Positions 1-8,466 of a stretch of 64,000 bases of DNA are shown one piece after another; the stretch's first letter is position 1, and the number at the start of each line of letters is the position of its first letter. This DNA comes from Ancylobacter crimeensis (lineage in GTDB: Bacteria; Pseudomonadota; Alphaproteobacteria; Rhizobiales; Xanthobacteraceae). Made by a program: the position numbers and the translations under genes. The DNA lies in contig NZ_JALKCH010000011.1 of the NCBI RefSeq assembly GCF_023016805.1, forward strand, positions 1 to 64,000. Reading direction: 5' to 3'. The notes under the pieces were generated by a model that was not told the origin of the DNA, did not search any database, and saw nothing but the letters and a program-made list of their open reading frames with translations.

Positions 1-107
1 GCAACAACAACGTCCCCACCAAGCCCGACATACCGCTTCACCGTGTCAGGCGTTCCCCCAACACGAGACTCCCCGGCATTCGTCTCCCGCAACACGCTGA
101 CCTGCAT
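1..107 (-). CDS. pntAA: NAD(P) transhydrogenase subunit alpha, N-terminal fragment (left edge)
   Basis: Only the first 35 codons lie in the window; the gene continues beyond the left edge. Translation from the ATG at 107 begins MQVSVLRETNAGESRV and continues through TPDTVKRYVGLG, which fits the N-terminus of the NAD(H)-binding alpha subunit of Re/Si-specific nicotinamide nucleotide transhydrogenase, where an ExRV segment and a TPxTVKxLxxLG helix are typical. PntA/PntB form a membrane proton pump that exchanges reducing equivalents between NADH and NADP+. The start lies 8 bp downstream of the stop of the oxidase subunit IV gene, so the two are almost surely one operon. It is known here only as a fragment, so domain content cannot be checked. 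Confidence 0.8.
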   Translation of the reverse strand, partial: MQVSVLRETNAGESRVGGTPDTVKRYVGLGGDVVV

Positions 108-115
108 GGCGCGGC

Positions 116-409
116 TCACGAGGTCACGACGAGGAGAAGGAGCAGCACCACCAGCACGCCGCCGACCAGAGCCGGCCGGCCGGTGTCGGAAGCAAAGCCG
201 ATGGCGGTGGTGACGAGAAGGGCGAGCACGCCGAGCGAGGACAGGCCCCAATGGCCGTTCACGCCGCCAATGGCCAGCGAGATCATGAGGCCGACGAGCG
301 CCAGCGTGCTGACCAGCGTGAGCTTGACGAAGAACTTGTAGGTGCCCTGGTGCGCGGCATAGTCGTTGCCGGTGGCGGTGGCGTATTCGGGCGTACCGTG
401 GTCAGCCAT
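116..409 (-). CDS. aa3-type cytochrome c oxidase subunit IV-like small membrane protein
   Basis: A 97-residue protein whose N-terminus MADHGTPEYATATGND is the signature of the bacterial aa3-type oxidase subunit IV family. It is followed by three hydrophobic stretches (about residues 27-48, 52-70, 75-95), so it is an inner-membrane protein. The ATG at 409 is chosen over an upstream in-frame start at 472 because a strong GGGAGG ribosome site lies just before it and the family motif begins there. The function of this family is inferred from similarity to the small oxidase subunit. Its position directly upstream of pntAA rather than in a cox operon is an arrangement I recall from rhizobia and suggests that it may serve the transhydrogenase or be co-regulated with it. 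Confidence 0.82.
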   Translation of the reverse strand: MADHGTPEYATATGNDYAAHQGTYKFFVKLTLVSTLALVGLMISLAIGGVNGHWGLSSLGVLALLVTTAIGFASDTGRPALVGGVLVVLLLLLVVTS

Positions 410-490
410 GACCCCCTCCCAATGGATTATAAGGCAGTCCTCCGCTTTAGCGGAGAACGCCGACCCCGGCAACGCCGCCTGCCTTTGCTT

Positions 491-1909
491 TCAGGCAAGA
501 CCCACCCGACCGAGCGCGGCGCCTTGCCGCGTGGTCACTTTCTCCACCGAAAAGTCCCGGCTGGCGGCCTCGAACAGCGCATGGAAATTGAGTTCCGCCG
601 CCAGATGCAGGAACACCCCGCCGAGCCCGATGGCCGCACGGTCCATGAAGACGAATTCGCGCGGGATGGTGAGTGGACCGAGCCGCTTGAGGGACTGGTG
701 CACCTGGAAGGCCTCGCGCCGTCCATAGGCGCCCGGCGCCACGCCGTCGGCGACGCTGCGCACGCGGTCGTCGAGCAGCGGGCCATAGATGAAGCGCGCC
801 CAGATATCGAGGACCTCGATCACCTCCCGCTTCAGTCCGCGGAAGCCCCAGGTTTCATAGGCATGAACGATGCGGGCCGCGTCGCCGTCACGCAGACCGC
901 GATAGAGGTCCATCACGCCGCCGACGAAGCGTGGCGGGAAAATGCGGATGCAGCCATAGTCGAGCAGGTTGATGCCACCCGCCTCCGGGGCGCCTTCGCC
1001 CGGCACCTCGAATACGGTGTAGTTGCCCAGATGCGGGTCGCCGTGGATCACGCCATACTGCACGAACGGCACCCACCACGCCGCGAACATCGCTTCCGCG
1101 ATGCGATTGCGGATGGCGAGCGGGGCGCCTCGATAGTCGAGCAGGCGTCGCCCTTCCAGCCAGTCCAGTATCAGCAGGCGGCCCGTAGAAAGCTCCGCCC
1201 ACACCTTCGGAACCCGCACTGCGTCGATATCCGCAAGGATATGGCTGTAGAGCGCGGCATGTCTGGCCTCGCGACGGTAATCAAGCTCCTCGCGGATGCG
1301 CGCGCCGATTTCCCCGGCCATCTCGCTGGTGTCGATGGCCGGATCCATGCGCCGATGCAGGGCGAAGACGAGATCGAGCTGGGAGAGATCCGCTTCGACC
1401 GCCGACTGCATGTCCGGATATTGCAGCTTGCAGGCGAGCGGCGAGCCATCCAGCGCCGTCGCGCGGTGCACCTGGCCGAGCGAGGCAGCCGCGGCCGGAG
1501 CATGGTGGAAATCGCGGAAACGGTTGCGCCAGTCGGGTCCGAGTTCGGCCATCATCCGCCGCTTGACGAAGGGCCAACCCATCGGCGGCGCCTCGCTCTG
1601 CAGCTTCGCAAGCTCGGCGGCATATTCCGGCGGCAGCGCCTCGGGAATGGTCGCCATCATCTGCGCGACCTTCATGATCGGCCCCTTCAGGCCGCCGAGG
1701 GCCGCGGCCAACGCCGCAGCATTGCCGCCGCGCTGGCCTTCCATGCCGAACAGCCTCGTGCCCGCGATCCGGGCGGCCACCCCTCCGACACGGGTGCCGA
1801 CCCTCGCATAGCGGGCGGCCCGGGCGGTGAGACGGTTCCCCTCGCGGTCATCCGGTGCGGAGGTGGCGGGAGCGTTGTCGGTCGGGCCGGAATCGTCGGA
1901 CGGGCTCAA
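491..1909 (-). CDS. ABC1/UbiB-family atypical kinase-like protein
   Basis: A 472-residue cytoplasmic ABC1 (AarF/UbiB/ADCK) protein. Visible family motifs are a KVAQ element in place of KxGQ at 80-83, an alanine-rich nucleotide loop at about 139-143, a candidate lysine at K161, the conserved EELDYRRE helix near 207-214, the catalytic-loop HGDPHLGN at 289-296 and the metal-binding LLDYG at 315-319. These proteins are unorthodox kinases or ATPases supporting ubiquinone biosynthesis or lipid handling; this one lacks the C-terminal membrane anchor of UbiB itself, so it is an ABC1 paralogue, not certain ubiB. The start is a TTG at 1909 preceded by AAAGGAG at suitable spacing. It stands 72 bp from the next gene and may be transcribed with it. 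Confidence 0.85.
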   Translation of the reverse strand: MSPSDDSGPTDNAPATSAPDDREGNRLTARAARYARVGTRVGGVAARIAGTRLFGMEGQRGGNAAALAAALGGLKGPIMKVAQMMATIPEALPPEYAAELAKLQSEAPPMGWPFVKRRMMAELGPDWRNRFRDFHHAPAAAASLGQVHRATALDGSPLACKLQYPDMQSAVEADLSQLDLVFALHRRMDPAIDTSEMAGEIGARIREELDYRREARHAALYSHILADIDAVRVPKVWAELSTGRLLILDWLEGRRLLDYRGAPLAIRNRIAEAMFAAWWVPFVQYGVIHGDPHLGNYTVFEVPGEGAPEAGGINLLDYGCIRIFPPRFVGGVMDLYRGLRDGDAARIVHAYETWGFRGLKREVIEVLDIWARFIYGPLLDDRVRSVADGVAPGAYGRREAFQVHQSLKRLGPLTIPREFVFMDRAAIGLGGVFLHLAAELNFHALFEAASRDFSVEKVTTRQGAALGRVGLA

Positions 1910-1981
1910 GGGCAGGCTCCTTTGCTCCCTGAGCTGTGCGTGCGGAGCCGGTGTTTCAACCGGCCGCAGTCGAGAAAACGA

Positions 1982-2479
1982 TCACGGCACCGTTCCCTCG
2001 CGCGTGAAGCGCTGCATCAGGAGCAGAGCGAAGATCGACAGCGGGGTGAGGAAATCGGTGTAGAGAATCGGTCCGGCATTGCCGGCGGCCATGTTGCCGG
2101 TACCTGCGATCTGGATGAGATGGCCGAGGCCCGCTCCCCCGAGAAAGCCCAGCGCCACCACCCCGATCGCCAGTCGGAAGCCGCGGGAGCGTAGGAACGC
2201 TCCGATCATCCCGCCGAGCCCGATGCCGAGATTGGCCATACCCACCTCGAACTGGAACGGGCTGGCAGCCCAGCCGATGGCGGCAGCGGATTGCTCGGCG
2301 AAGAATACGTGGCCGACGAAGCCCCACAGCCCCATGATGCCGACCGGCAGAAGCAGGATGTAGCGCAGCAGTTGCTCGATCGCGAAACCGGTGCGAATCG
2401 GGCGCCCCATCCGCCAGACGGCGCTGCCGGCCGCAACGATCGCCGCCAGCCACATGAGAATCGGAAACCAGAAGACCAT
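1982..2479 (-). CDS. DUF6790-type integral membrane protein
   Basis: A 165-residue, very hydrophobic protein with about five membrane segments. The stretch GFVGHVFFAEQSAAAIGW followed by SPFQFEVGMANLG matches my memory of the DUF6790 family, in which a GHxFFPxxVAxxIGW-like box and a FQxEVGxANL box are conserved. No catalytic function is known for the family and I infer none. A GGGGAG ribosome site lies just upstream of the ATG. It may be co-transcribed with the downstream ABC1 kinase gene. The family assignment is from pattern memory and is less certain than the membrane topology. Confidence 0.65.
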   Translation of the reverse strand: MVFWFPILMWLAAIVAAGSAVWRMGRPIRTGFAIEQLLRYILLLPVGIMGLWGFVGHVFFAEQSAAAIGWAASPFQFEVGMANLGIGLGGMIGAFLRSRGFRLAIGVVALGFLGGAGLGHLIQIAGTGNMAAGNAGPILYTDFLTPLSIFALLLMQRFTREGTVP

Positions 2480-2588
2480 CGGGCGAAACTCCCCTGCCCG
2501 TTTCGGCCATGCCCATCATCGCGGCGCGAAATGGGAACGCAAGGACGGAAGCGTCCCATCCGGTTTGGCCGGGACGCCATGCGGGGCC

Positions 2589-3539
2589 TCAAGCGCCCTG
2601 AGCGATGCGGTCCAGCGCGGCGACGACCTGGTCGCGATGCTCGGTCAGCGCCTTGTAGGCGAGCTGATCGGGATCCAGCGAGAGGATCTGGTCACGCAGC
2701 CCCGCGGCCAGCGACGTGCCGTCGGGGTGGCGGCGGAACGCGGTGAAGGGATCCACATGCACGCGGATGTTGAAAAGGATGTCGCCCGTTTCGGGCAGCC
2801 GGCGCAGGCCCTGCCGCTCGACCCGCACGAAGGCCTGCGGCGCCACGTCGTCCGCCCCACCGAACCAGTCGCGCGGACGCTCCTTGGATTCGGGATGGTG
2901 CAGTTCGTTGTCGGGGTAGATCGACCAGTTGATGCGCCAGACCGGCTGGTCGACCTTCAGGTTCTCGAAGATGCGGTTCATCACCCGCGCCATCTTGCTC
3001 GGATAGCCGGGCACGGCGGCGTGGATGCCGTCGAGCGACTTGCCGAACTTCTCCGCCAGCGACCAGGCGGACGGAAAGCACAGCGCCGCGGCGGTAAGGC
3101 GATAACCCTCCGGGCCCGGAGTCATGAGGATGAGGTCGTCGGAAACGAGGCGCGCCGCGGTCATCAGCGGCGGCTCGTCGGTGTCGAGCCGCACGCTGCG
3201 GCCGGCCGGCACGATCACGATGGCATCGCCCTCGCGCCGCCAGATCTCCGGCGACGTCTGCGTCAGATAGGCGACCACGAGATCGAGCGTCTCGCGCTGG
3301 GCGGGCCGACTCGTCGCCTCCTCGCGGAACACCACGTCGCGCTTGTCCGCCAGCAGCCGCTCGCGCTCGGCGAGCGTCGGCACGAGCCGCGGGTCGGGCT
3401 CGAACCATTCCGCCAGATCGAGCGGGGCCAGCGCGATCGAAAACGGCTTGCGCGATCCGTCATAAGGCGTGTGGCGCAGCAGTTCAGAATCGAGCCCGGC
3501 GGACGATGCGGGCACGGGCGCTTCGGCAAGAACGGACAT
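2589..3539 (-). CDS. Haem-dependent oxidative N-demethylase-like protein (DUF3445)
   Basis: A 316-residue soluble protein of the DUF3445 family, represented by the alpha subunit of a haem-dependent dimethylamine monooxygenase/N-demethylase. The N-terminus has the family pattern TPYDGSRKPFSIALAPLD followed by EPDPRLVPTLAERERLL, and the middle contains the LVSDDLILMTP and CFPSAWSLAEKFGKSL boxes, then the INWSIYPDNELH segment. The likely role is oxidative removal of a methyl group from an amine with haem as cofactor, but no reductase-subunit gene is adjacent, so the substrate is unknown. It is a stand-alone gene with about 110 bp to the DUF6790 gene and 152 bp to pepF. Confidence 0.8.
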   Translation of the reverse strand: MSVLAEAPVPASSAGLDSELLRHTPYDGSRKPFSIALAPLDLAEWFEPDPRLVPTLAERERLLADKRDVVFREEATSRPAQRETLDLVVAYLTQTSPEIWRREGDAIVIVPAGRSVRLDTDEPPLMTAARLVSDDLILMTPGPEGYRLTAAALCFPSAWSLAEKFGKSLDGIHAAVPGYPSKMARVMNRIFENLKVDQPVWRINWSIYPDNELHHPESKERPRDWFGGADDVAPQAFVRVERQGLRRLPETGDILFNIRVHVDPFTAFRRHPDGTSLAAGLRDQILSLDPDQLAYKALTEHRDQVVAALDRIAQGA

Positions 3540-3691
3540 GGCGACGGCAACCGGCGGAAGAGGACAGGGAAAGTGAACGTATCACTCTTGTCCGCCAGCC
3601 GACGCATATCGGGCAAGCCCAAAATTGGAGCAGCCCTGCGCAAGGCACGCACCCCGGCCCACGGCCGAAACCCCGCGCAGGGTTTTCTCCC

Positions 3692-5551
3692 TCAGTCTTC
3701 CATTTCTTCCAGCTCGGCGATCATCCGCTCGATCAGGTTGAGCCCGGTCTGCCAGAAGGCCGGGTCGCGCGCATCGAGGCCGAAGGGGGCCAGCAGCTCG
3801 GAATGGTGCTTCGTGCCGCCCGCCGCCAGCATGGCGAGATAGCGCTCGGCGAAACCGTCCGAGGCGTTCTCATAAACCGCATAGAGCGAATTCACGAGGC
3901 AGTCGCCGAAGGCATAGGCATAGACATAGAAGGGCGAGTGGATGAAGTGGCCGATATAGACCCAGTAACTCTCATAGCCGGGCCCGAGGTCGATGCCTTC
4001 GCCGAGGCTTTCGGCCTGCACGTCCTTCCAGATGGTGCAGATCCGCTCGGCGGTCAGCTCGCCCTGCTTGCGTTCGGTGTGGATGCGACGCTCGAAGGTG
4101 TAGAAAGCGATCTGGCGCACCACCGTGTTGATCATGTCCTCGACCTTCGAGGCGAGCATCGCCCGCCGCGCGGCACGGTCCGGCGCGGCCGCGAGCAGGC
4201 GGCGGAAGGTCAGCATCTCGCCGAACACCGAAGCTGTCTCGGCCAGCGTCAGCGGGGTCGGCGCCATCAGCGCGCCATTCGGGGCCGCCAGCACCTGGTG
4301 CACGCCGTGACCCAGTTCATGGGCGAGCGTCATCACGTCGCGCGGCTTGCCCATGTAGTTCAGCAGCACATAGGGATGCGCCGAAGGCACCGTCGGGTGG
4401 GCGAAGGCGCCCGGTGCCTTGCCGGGGCGCACGCCGGCATCGATCCAGCTGCGGTCGAAGAAGGTGCGGGCGATGTCGGCCATGCGCGGCGAGAAGGTGG
4501 AATAGGCGCCCAGCACGGTGTCGCGCGCCTCGTCCCAGCCGATGGTACGGGTCTCGACCCTGGGCAGCGGGGCGTTGCGGTCCCAATAGGCCAGCTTCTC
4601 CTTGCCGAACCACTTCGCCTTCAGCTTGTAGTAGCGGTGCGCGAGGCGCGGATAGGCGGCGTGAACGGCCGAGACCAGCGCATCCACCACCTCGCGCTCC
4701 ACCCGGTTGGCGAGATGGCGGGAATCCGCGATGTCCTGGAAGCCGCGCCAGCGGTCCGAGATGTCCTTGTCCTTGGCCAGCGTGTTGGTGACGAGGGTGA
4801 AAAGCCGCAGGTTCTCGCCGAACACCTTGGCCAGCGCCTCGGCCGCTGCCTTGCGCTTCCCCTCCTCCGGCTCGGCGAGGTAGTTCAACGTCTGCTCCAG
4901 CGGCAGACTCTTGCCGTCGATGTCGAAGCGCAGGCCTGCGATGGTCTCGTCGAACAGCCGGTTCCAGGCACCACGGCCGGTGATGCCCTTTTCGTGGAAG
5001 AGCTGCTCGATCTTGTCGTCGAGCTGATAGGGCTTCTCCGCCCGCACATCCTCGATCCACGGGCGATAATGGGCGAACGCCGGGTCGGCGAGCGCCGCAT
5101 CCATCTTCGCATCGTCCAGCCGGTTCAGCTCCAGAGTGAAGAACAGGAGGTGGGTCGAGGCGTCGGTCAGCTTCTCCTGCAGGTCGCCATAGAACTTGGC
5201 GCGTACAGGGTCGGTGGTGTCGCCGGCATAGACGAGGCCGGCATAGGAATAGAGCCGGCCGAGCAGATCCTCGATCCCCTCATAGCGTTTCAGGATCGCA
5301 GCCATGCGGGCGCCCGCGTCGGGAGCGTCCAGCACCTCGGCGAGCCTGCCTTTGTGGTCGGCCTCGAACACCAGACACTCGGATTCGGCGCGGGCGAGAT
5401 CGGCCGTCAGCTCCGGTGATTCGAGACCGGGATAGAGATCTGTGAGATCCCATTGCGGCAGCGCACCGAGCGCGGCAGCAGCTCCCCCGGGGGCGGCGGA
5501 GGCGGCGAGGGTGGCACGCAAGGCGGGCAGAAAACGGTCGAGGCTGCGCAA
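3692..5551 (-). CDS. pepF: Oligoendopeptidase F (M3B zinc metallopeptidase)
   Basis: A 619-residue cytosolic peptidase of family M3B. The zinc site HELGH lies at 411-415, and the third ligand is supplied by a downstream glutamate in the ETASVFGE segment, both seen in the sequence. The N-terminal half (about 30-350) is the helical oligopeptidase F N-domain, beginning WDLTDLYPG, a family hallmark. It degrades oligopeptides released by ATP-dependent proteases. The start is a TTG at 5551 with GGAG about nine bases upstream; the next in-frame ATG is far inside the domain. Length fits the family (about 600 residues). It is monocistronic, separated by 109 bp from the end of the GntR gene. Confidence 0.93.
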   Translation of the reverse strand: MRSLDRFLPALRATLAASAAPGGAAAALGALPQWDLTDLYPGLESPELTADLARAESECLVFEADHKGRLAEVLDAPDAGARMAAILKRYEGIEDLLGRLYSYAGLVYAGDTTDPVRAKFYGDLQEKLTDASTHLLFFTLELNRLDDAKMDAALADPAFAHYRPWIEDVRAEKPYQLDDKIEQLFHEKGITGRGAWNRLFDETIAGLRFDIDGKSLPLEQTLNYLAEPEEGKRKAAAEALAKVFGENLRLFTLVTNTLAKDKDISDRWRGFQDIADSRHLANRVEREVVDALVSAVHAAYPRLAHRYYKLKAKWFGKEKLAYWDRNAPLPRVETRTIGWDEARDTVLGAYSTFSPRMADIARTFFDRSWIDAGVRPGKAPGAFAHPTVPSAHPYVLLNYMGKPRDVMTLAHELGHGVHQVLAAPNGALMAPTPLTLAETASVFGEMLTFRRLLAAAPDRAARRAMLASKVEDMINTVVRQIAFYTFERRIHTERKQGELTAERICTIWKDVQAESLGEGIDLGPGYESYWVYIGHFIHSPFYVYAYAFGDCLVNSLYAVYENASDGFAERYLAMLAAGGTKHHSELLAPFGLDARDPAFWQTGLNLIERMIAELEEMED

Positions 5552-5660
5552 GACGGATCACTCCGGTGAAGACATTCGTGTCAGTGATATCGTGCGCCGG
5601 CATGCGCAATCAATGCGCCGCATGATCGACGGACGGTCGTGCCGGACACGCGCCGGCGTC

Positions 5661-6338
5661 TCATGCCCGGCCGCGAGCCCGCGATGCCACGACGTCCACC
5701 GCGAAGCCGACGAGATAATCGTTTAGCGCGCGCGAGGCTGCCTGTGCCGCTTCGATATCCCGCGCCGCGACACCGGCGAGCAGGGCCCTGTGCAGCGCCT
5801 TGCCCCGCGCGACCTCGCAAGCCGGCTCGCGCAGATGCATCACCCAAAAACGGCGGGACAGCGCCTGCAGCGGGGTCATCACGGCGTCGAGATAGGGATT
5901 GTGCGCGGCGTCGATGATGAGCCGGTGGGTGCGCCGCACCGTGTCGACATAGGCCGGCAGGGCGAAATCACCGTCGAGCTCGGCCGCCAGCGCGGCGATG
6001 GCGGCGTTCTCCCCGGTGCTCGCCCTCTCGCAGGCCAGCGCCACGGCGAGCGCCTCCGTCGCGCGGCGCACCTCCAACCCGCTGAGCTGGTCCTCCACCG
6101 ACATCGCCGGCACCTCGATGCCCCGGCTCGGATGGATGCGCAGCATGTGGGCGAGCGCAAGCTGCTGGATCGCCTCGCGCACCGGGGTCCGGCCCAGGCC
6201 GAGCCGCTCCATCAGCCCGCGCTCCGACACCATGGTGCCGGGCTTCAGTTCGCCGGTCTCGATGAGCTCCTGCAGGACCATCACCGCCTGGTCGCTCTGG
6301 CTGATCATCGGCGCGCCTCCCGTTGCTTCTGCGCTCAT
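5661..6338 (-). CDS. GntR-family transcriptional regulator with FCD-type ligand domain
   Basis: A 225-residue regulator. The N-terminal winged helix-turn-helix has the GntR signature LKPGTMVSERGLMERLGLG then TPVREAIQQL. The remainder is the all-helical FCD effector domain, with the RRATEALAVALAC helix and histidines (RTHRLII, KALHRAL) typical of metal-dependent ligand binding. I chose the ATG at 6338 because upstream in-frame codons run into the divergent promoter region; a second ATG at 6308 is also possible. The gene is divergent from the flavin reductase gene and the intergenic region contains a perfect palindrome, so it probably controls itself and that neighbour. The effector is unknown. 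Confidence 0.85.
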   Translation of the reverse strand: MSAEATGGAPMISQSDQAVMVLQELIETGELKPGTMVSERGLMERLGLGRTPVREAIQQLALAHMLRIHPSRGIEVPAMSVEDQLSGLEVRRATEALAVALACERASTGENAAIAALAAELDGDFALPAYVDTVRRTHRLIIDAAHNPYLDAVMTPLQALSRRFWVMHLREPACEVARGKALHRALLAGVAARDIEAAQAASRALNDYLVGFAVDVVASRARGRA

Positions 6339-6386
6339 AGCGCAGGGCGATGCGGCACACAATGTGCGAAATGCGCTTGCTATATG

Positions 6387-6400
6387 ACCAATATATTGGT
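6387..6400. promoter_or_regulatory. Perfect 14-bp palindrome, likely GntR operator
   Basis: ACCAATATATTGGT reads identically on both strands and sits in the 95-bp gap between the divergent gntR and flavin reductase starts. It lies in an AT-rich island (CTATATGACCAATATATTGG) that stands out in this GC-rich DNA. Half sites of the TGGT/ACCA type are usual for FCD-subfamily GntR proteins. Binding is inferred. Confidence 0.6.
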
Positions 6401-6433
6401 GGTGTGCCGTGCGGCCCACTCCGGAGAACGATC

Positions 6434-7096
6434 GTGAAATATGCGCCTGCCACAGATGCCTGTCCCCTGCCCTTCTCGCCCTTCAAGAGCTGCACCGTGC
6501 CGCGCCCGATCGGCTGGCTTTCCAGCGTGAGCCTGGCGGGCGTGGAGAACATCGCACCCTATAGCCAGTGGCAGAACCTCACCTTCGACCCGCCCATGGT
6601 GATGTTCTCGGCGAATCACTATCCGGACGGCCGCCGCAAGGACACGGTGCTGAATGCCGAGGAAACCGGCTGGTTCGTGTGGAACATGGCGACGTGGGAC
6701 CTGCGCGAGGCGGTGAACATCAGCGCCATGGCACTGCCGCCGGAGGAAAACGAGTTCGACCGCCTGAACGTCACCAAGGTCTATGCCGAGAACGCCGCGA
6801 TCCCCATGGTCGCGGAAAGCCCGGTGAAGTTCGAGTGCCGCTATCTGAGCACGCACCGGCTGAAGGGCAATTCGCCGGTCGGCAGCATCGACATCGTGTT
6901 CGCGCAGGTCGAACTCATCCATATCGACGACCGCGTCATCCGGGCGGACGGGCGGCTCGATATAGAGACCATCCGGCCGATCGCGCGGATGGGCTATTTC
7001 GACTATGCGGTCATCGACCGCGTGTTCGAAATGCGCGTGCCCGGCTCGGACAGCGACGCTCAGGCAGGGCTCGAAGGCCGCGCCGGCACGCGCTGA
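6434..7096 (+). CDS. Flavin reductase-like FMN-binding protein (DIM6/NTAB family)
   Basis: A 220-residue FMN-binding split-barrel protein. The N-terminus contains the family pattern VPRPIGWLSSVSLAGVENIAPYS, which forms the flavin pocket, and later FDRLNVTKVYAENAAIPMV and a conserved SPVKFECRY segment. Members reduce free flavin with NAD(P)H for a partner monooxygenase or act as flavoprotein oxidoreductases of aromatic or sulfur compounds. The start is a GTG at 6434 with CCGGAGA seven bases upstream; the longer reading frame from 6350 would cross the operator. It is divergent from the GntR gene, which probably represses it until a substrate appears. No monooxygenase partner is nearby. Confidence 0.85.
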   Translation: MKYAPATDACPLPFSPFKSCTVPRPIGWLSSVSLAGVENIAPYSQWQNLTFDPPMVMFSANHYPDGRRKDTVLNAEETGWFVWNMATWDLREAVNISAMALPPEENEFDRLNVTKVYAENAAIPMVAESPVKFECRYLSTHRLKGNSPVGSIDIVFAQVELIHIDDRVIRADGRLDIETIRPIARMGYFDYAVIDRVFEMRVPGSDSDAQAGLEGRAGTR

Positions 7097-7214
7097 GGTC
7101 CCCCACGGCCAGTGCGCAAAATCCCGCCCTTACGTGGAAACCGTTCGGCCCATGCATCCGTTGTGCTCACACGGGCGGATCGGATCGCGGCCGGTGCGGC
7201 GAACGGAGTGGCGG

Positions 7215-8288
7215 ATGAGCGGGAAGCGCAGCGTGGTGAGACAGTCGGTGGACCTTGTAGCGGTCGGTGGACTGCTCGTGGTTCTGGCCGGCTGGCGACG
7301 CCGGTACGGCCATATCGCCATTTCCGCACAGGGGACTGCGCTGGACGCGCACCATCCCGGGCTCGCGGCGTCGTCCCCCGTCGAGATTCCGGCGCGAGGC
7401 TGGTGGAGCATCCTCAAGCGCGTCTTCAGCGAATTTGCCGGCGACCGGGTGCTGAGTCTCGCGGCGGGTGTCACCTTCTATGCGCTGCTGGCGGTCTTCC
7501 CTGCGCTCGGCGCCTTCATCGCGCTCTACGGCCTGTTCTTCGATCCGTTGCAGGTGCAGCAGCAGCTCGACGCCGCGGCGTGGATCCTGCCGTCCGGCAT
7601 GATCGAGGTGCTGCGCGACCAGGCGATGCGCGTCACCTCCCACGGCACGCAGGCGCTCGGCATCGGCTTTGCCATCGGCCTCGTCACCGCCTTGTGGAGC
7701 GCCAATGCCGGCACGAAATCGCTGATCGAAGCTCTCAATATCGCCTATGACGAAGACGAGAGCCGCTCTTTCCTGATGCTTACTTTGCTGTCCTTGGCGC
7801 TTACCGTCGCCGGCATCCTCATCGGCATCGCGGCGTTGGCGGCCGTTGTCGCCCTGCCGGTGGCGCTCTCCTTCCTGCATCTCGACCAGAACACCGAATG
7901 GCTGCTGCGCCTGCTGCGCTGGCCGGCACTCGCCGTGCTGGTGATGGCGCTGATCGCAGCGCTGTATCGCTATGGCCCCTGCCGGGCGCATCCCCGCTGG
8001 CGCTGGGTCGGCGCCGGTGCTGTCGCTGCCGCCGTGTTGTGGCTCGGCGTTTCCGCAGGCTTCTCCTGGTACGTCTCGCACTTCGCCTCCTACAACGAAA
8101 CCTATGGCTCGCTCGGCGCGGTGATCGGCTTCATGACTTGGATCTGGCTGTCGGTGACGGTGATCCTGCTGGGTGCCGAACTGAACGTGGAGATCGAGCG
8201 ACAGACCGCGCGCGACACCACGACCGGCCATCCCCGCCCCCTCGGCACGCGGGGCGCCTATGGAGCCGACACCGTGGCGGCCGAGTAG
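7215..8288 (+). CDS. YihY/BrkB-family inner-membrane protein
   Basis: A 357-residue integral membrane protein of the YihY (formerly BrkB, once mislabelled ribonuclease BN) family. After a basic N-terminal region of about 70 residues comes the family start (FSEFAGDRVLSLAAGVTFYALLAVFPALGA, split here only by eye into helix and loop), then NAGTKSLIEALNIAYDEDE, a diagnostic cytosolic motif, and five further hydrophobic helices ending in WIWLSVTVILLGAELN. The ATG at 7215 has GGAG six bases upstream. The molecular role of the family is unresolved (transport or envelope integrity). The gene appears monocistronic, 118 bp after the flavin reductase gene. Confidence 0.9.
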   Translation: MSGKRSVVRQSVDLVAVGGLLVVLAGWRRRYGHIAISAQGTALDAHHPGLAASSPVEIPARGWWSILKRVFSEFAGDRVLSLAAGVTFYALLAVFPALGAFIALYGLFFDPLQVQQQLDAAAWILPSGMIEVLRDQAMRVTSHGTQALGIGFAIGLVTALWSANAGTKSLIEALNIAYDEDESRSFLMLTLLSLALTVAGILIGIAALAAVVALPVALSFLHLDQNTEWLLRLLRWPALAVLVMALIAALYRYGPCRAHPRWRWVGAGAVAAAVLWLGVSAGFSWYVSHFASYNETYGSLGAVIGFMTWIWLSVTVILLGAELNVEIERQTARDTTTGHPRPLGTRGAYGADTVAAE

Positions 8289-8466
8289 GCGGAATCGACC
8301 GACATTCGCAGGTGTACGCTGCGGCGCCCGTCTGCCGCAGCGCGCAGCACCGATTGCAGGCGGGCGGGCCATGTGGCAAGCGACAGCAGGGGCCGACGCG
8401 GATCGGCCCAGCTGTATCGCGTGCCCGATCATCATGCCCCGCCCCGCCGCTGCACCTCATCCGACC

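Noticed and set aside
251..2194. 647-codon frame antisense to the ABC1 kinase gene
   Set aside because: Composition of a GC-rich reverse frame; conflicts with the well-supported minus-strand genes.
3506..5419. 637-codon frame antisense to pepF
   Set aside because: Shadow of the oligoendopeptidase gene, which has its zinc motif and full-length family match.
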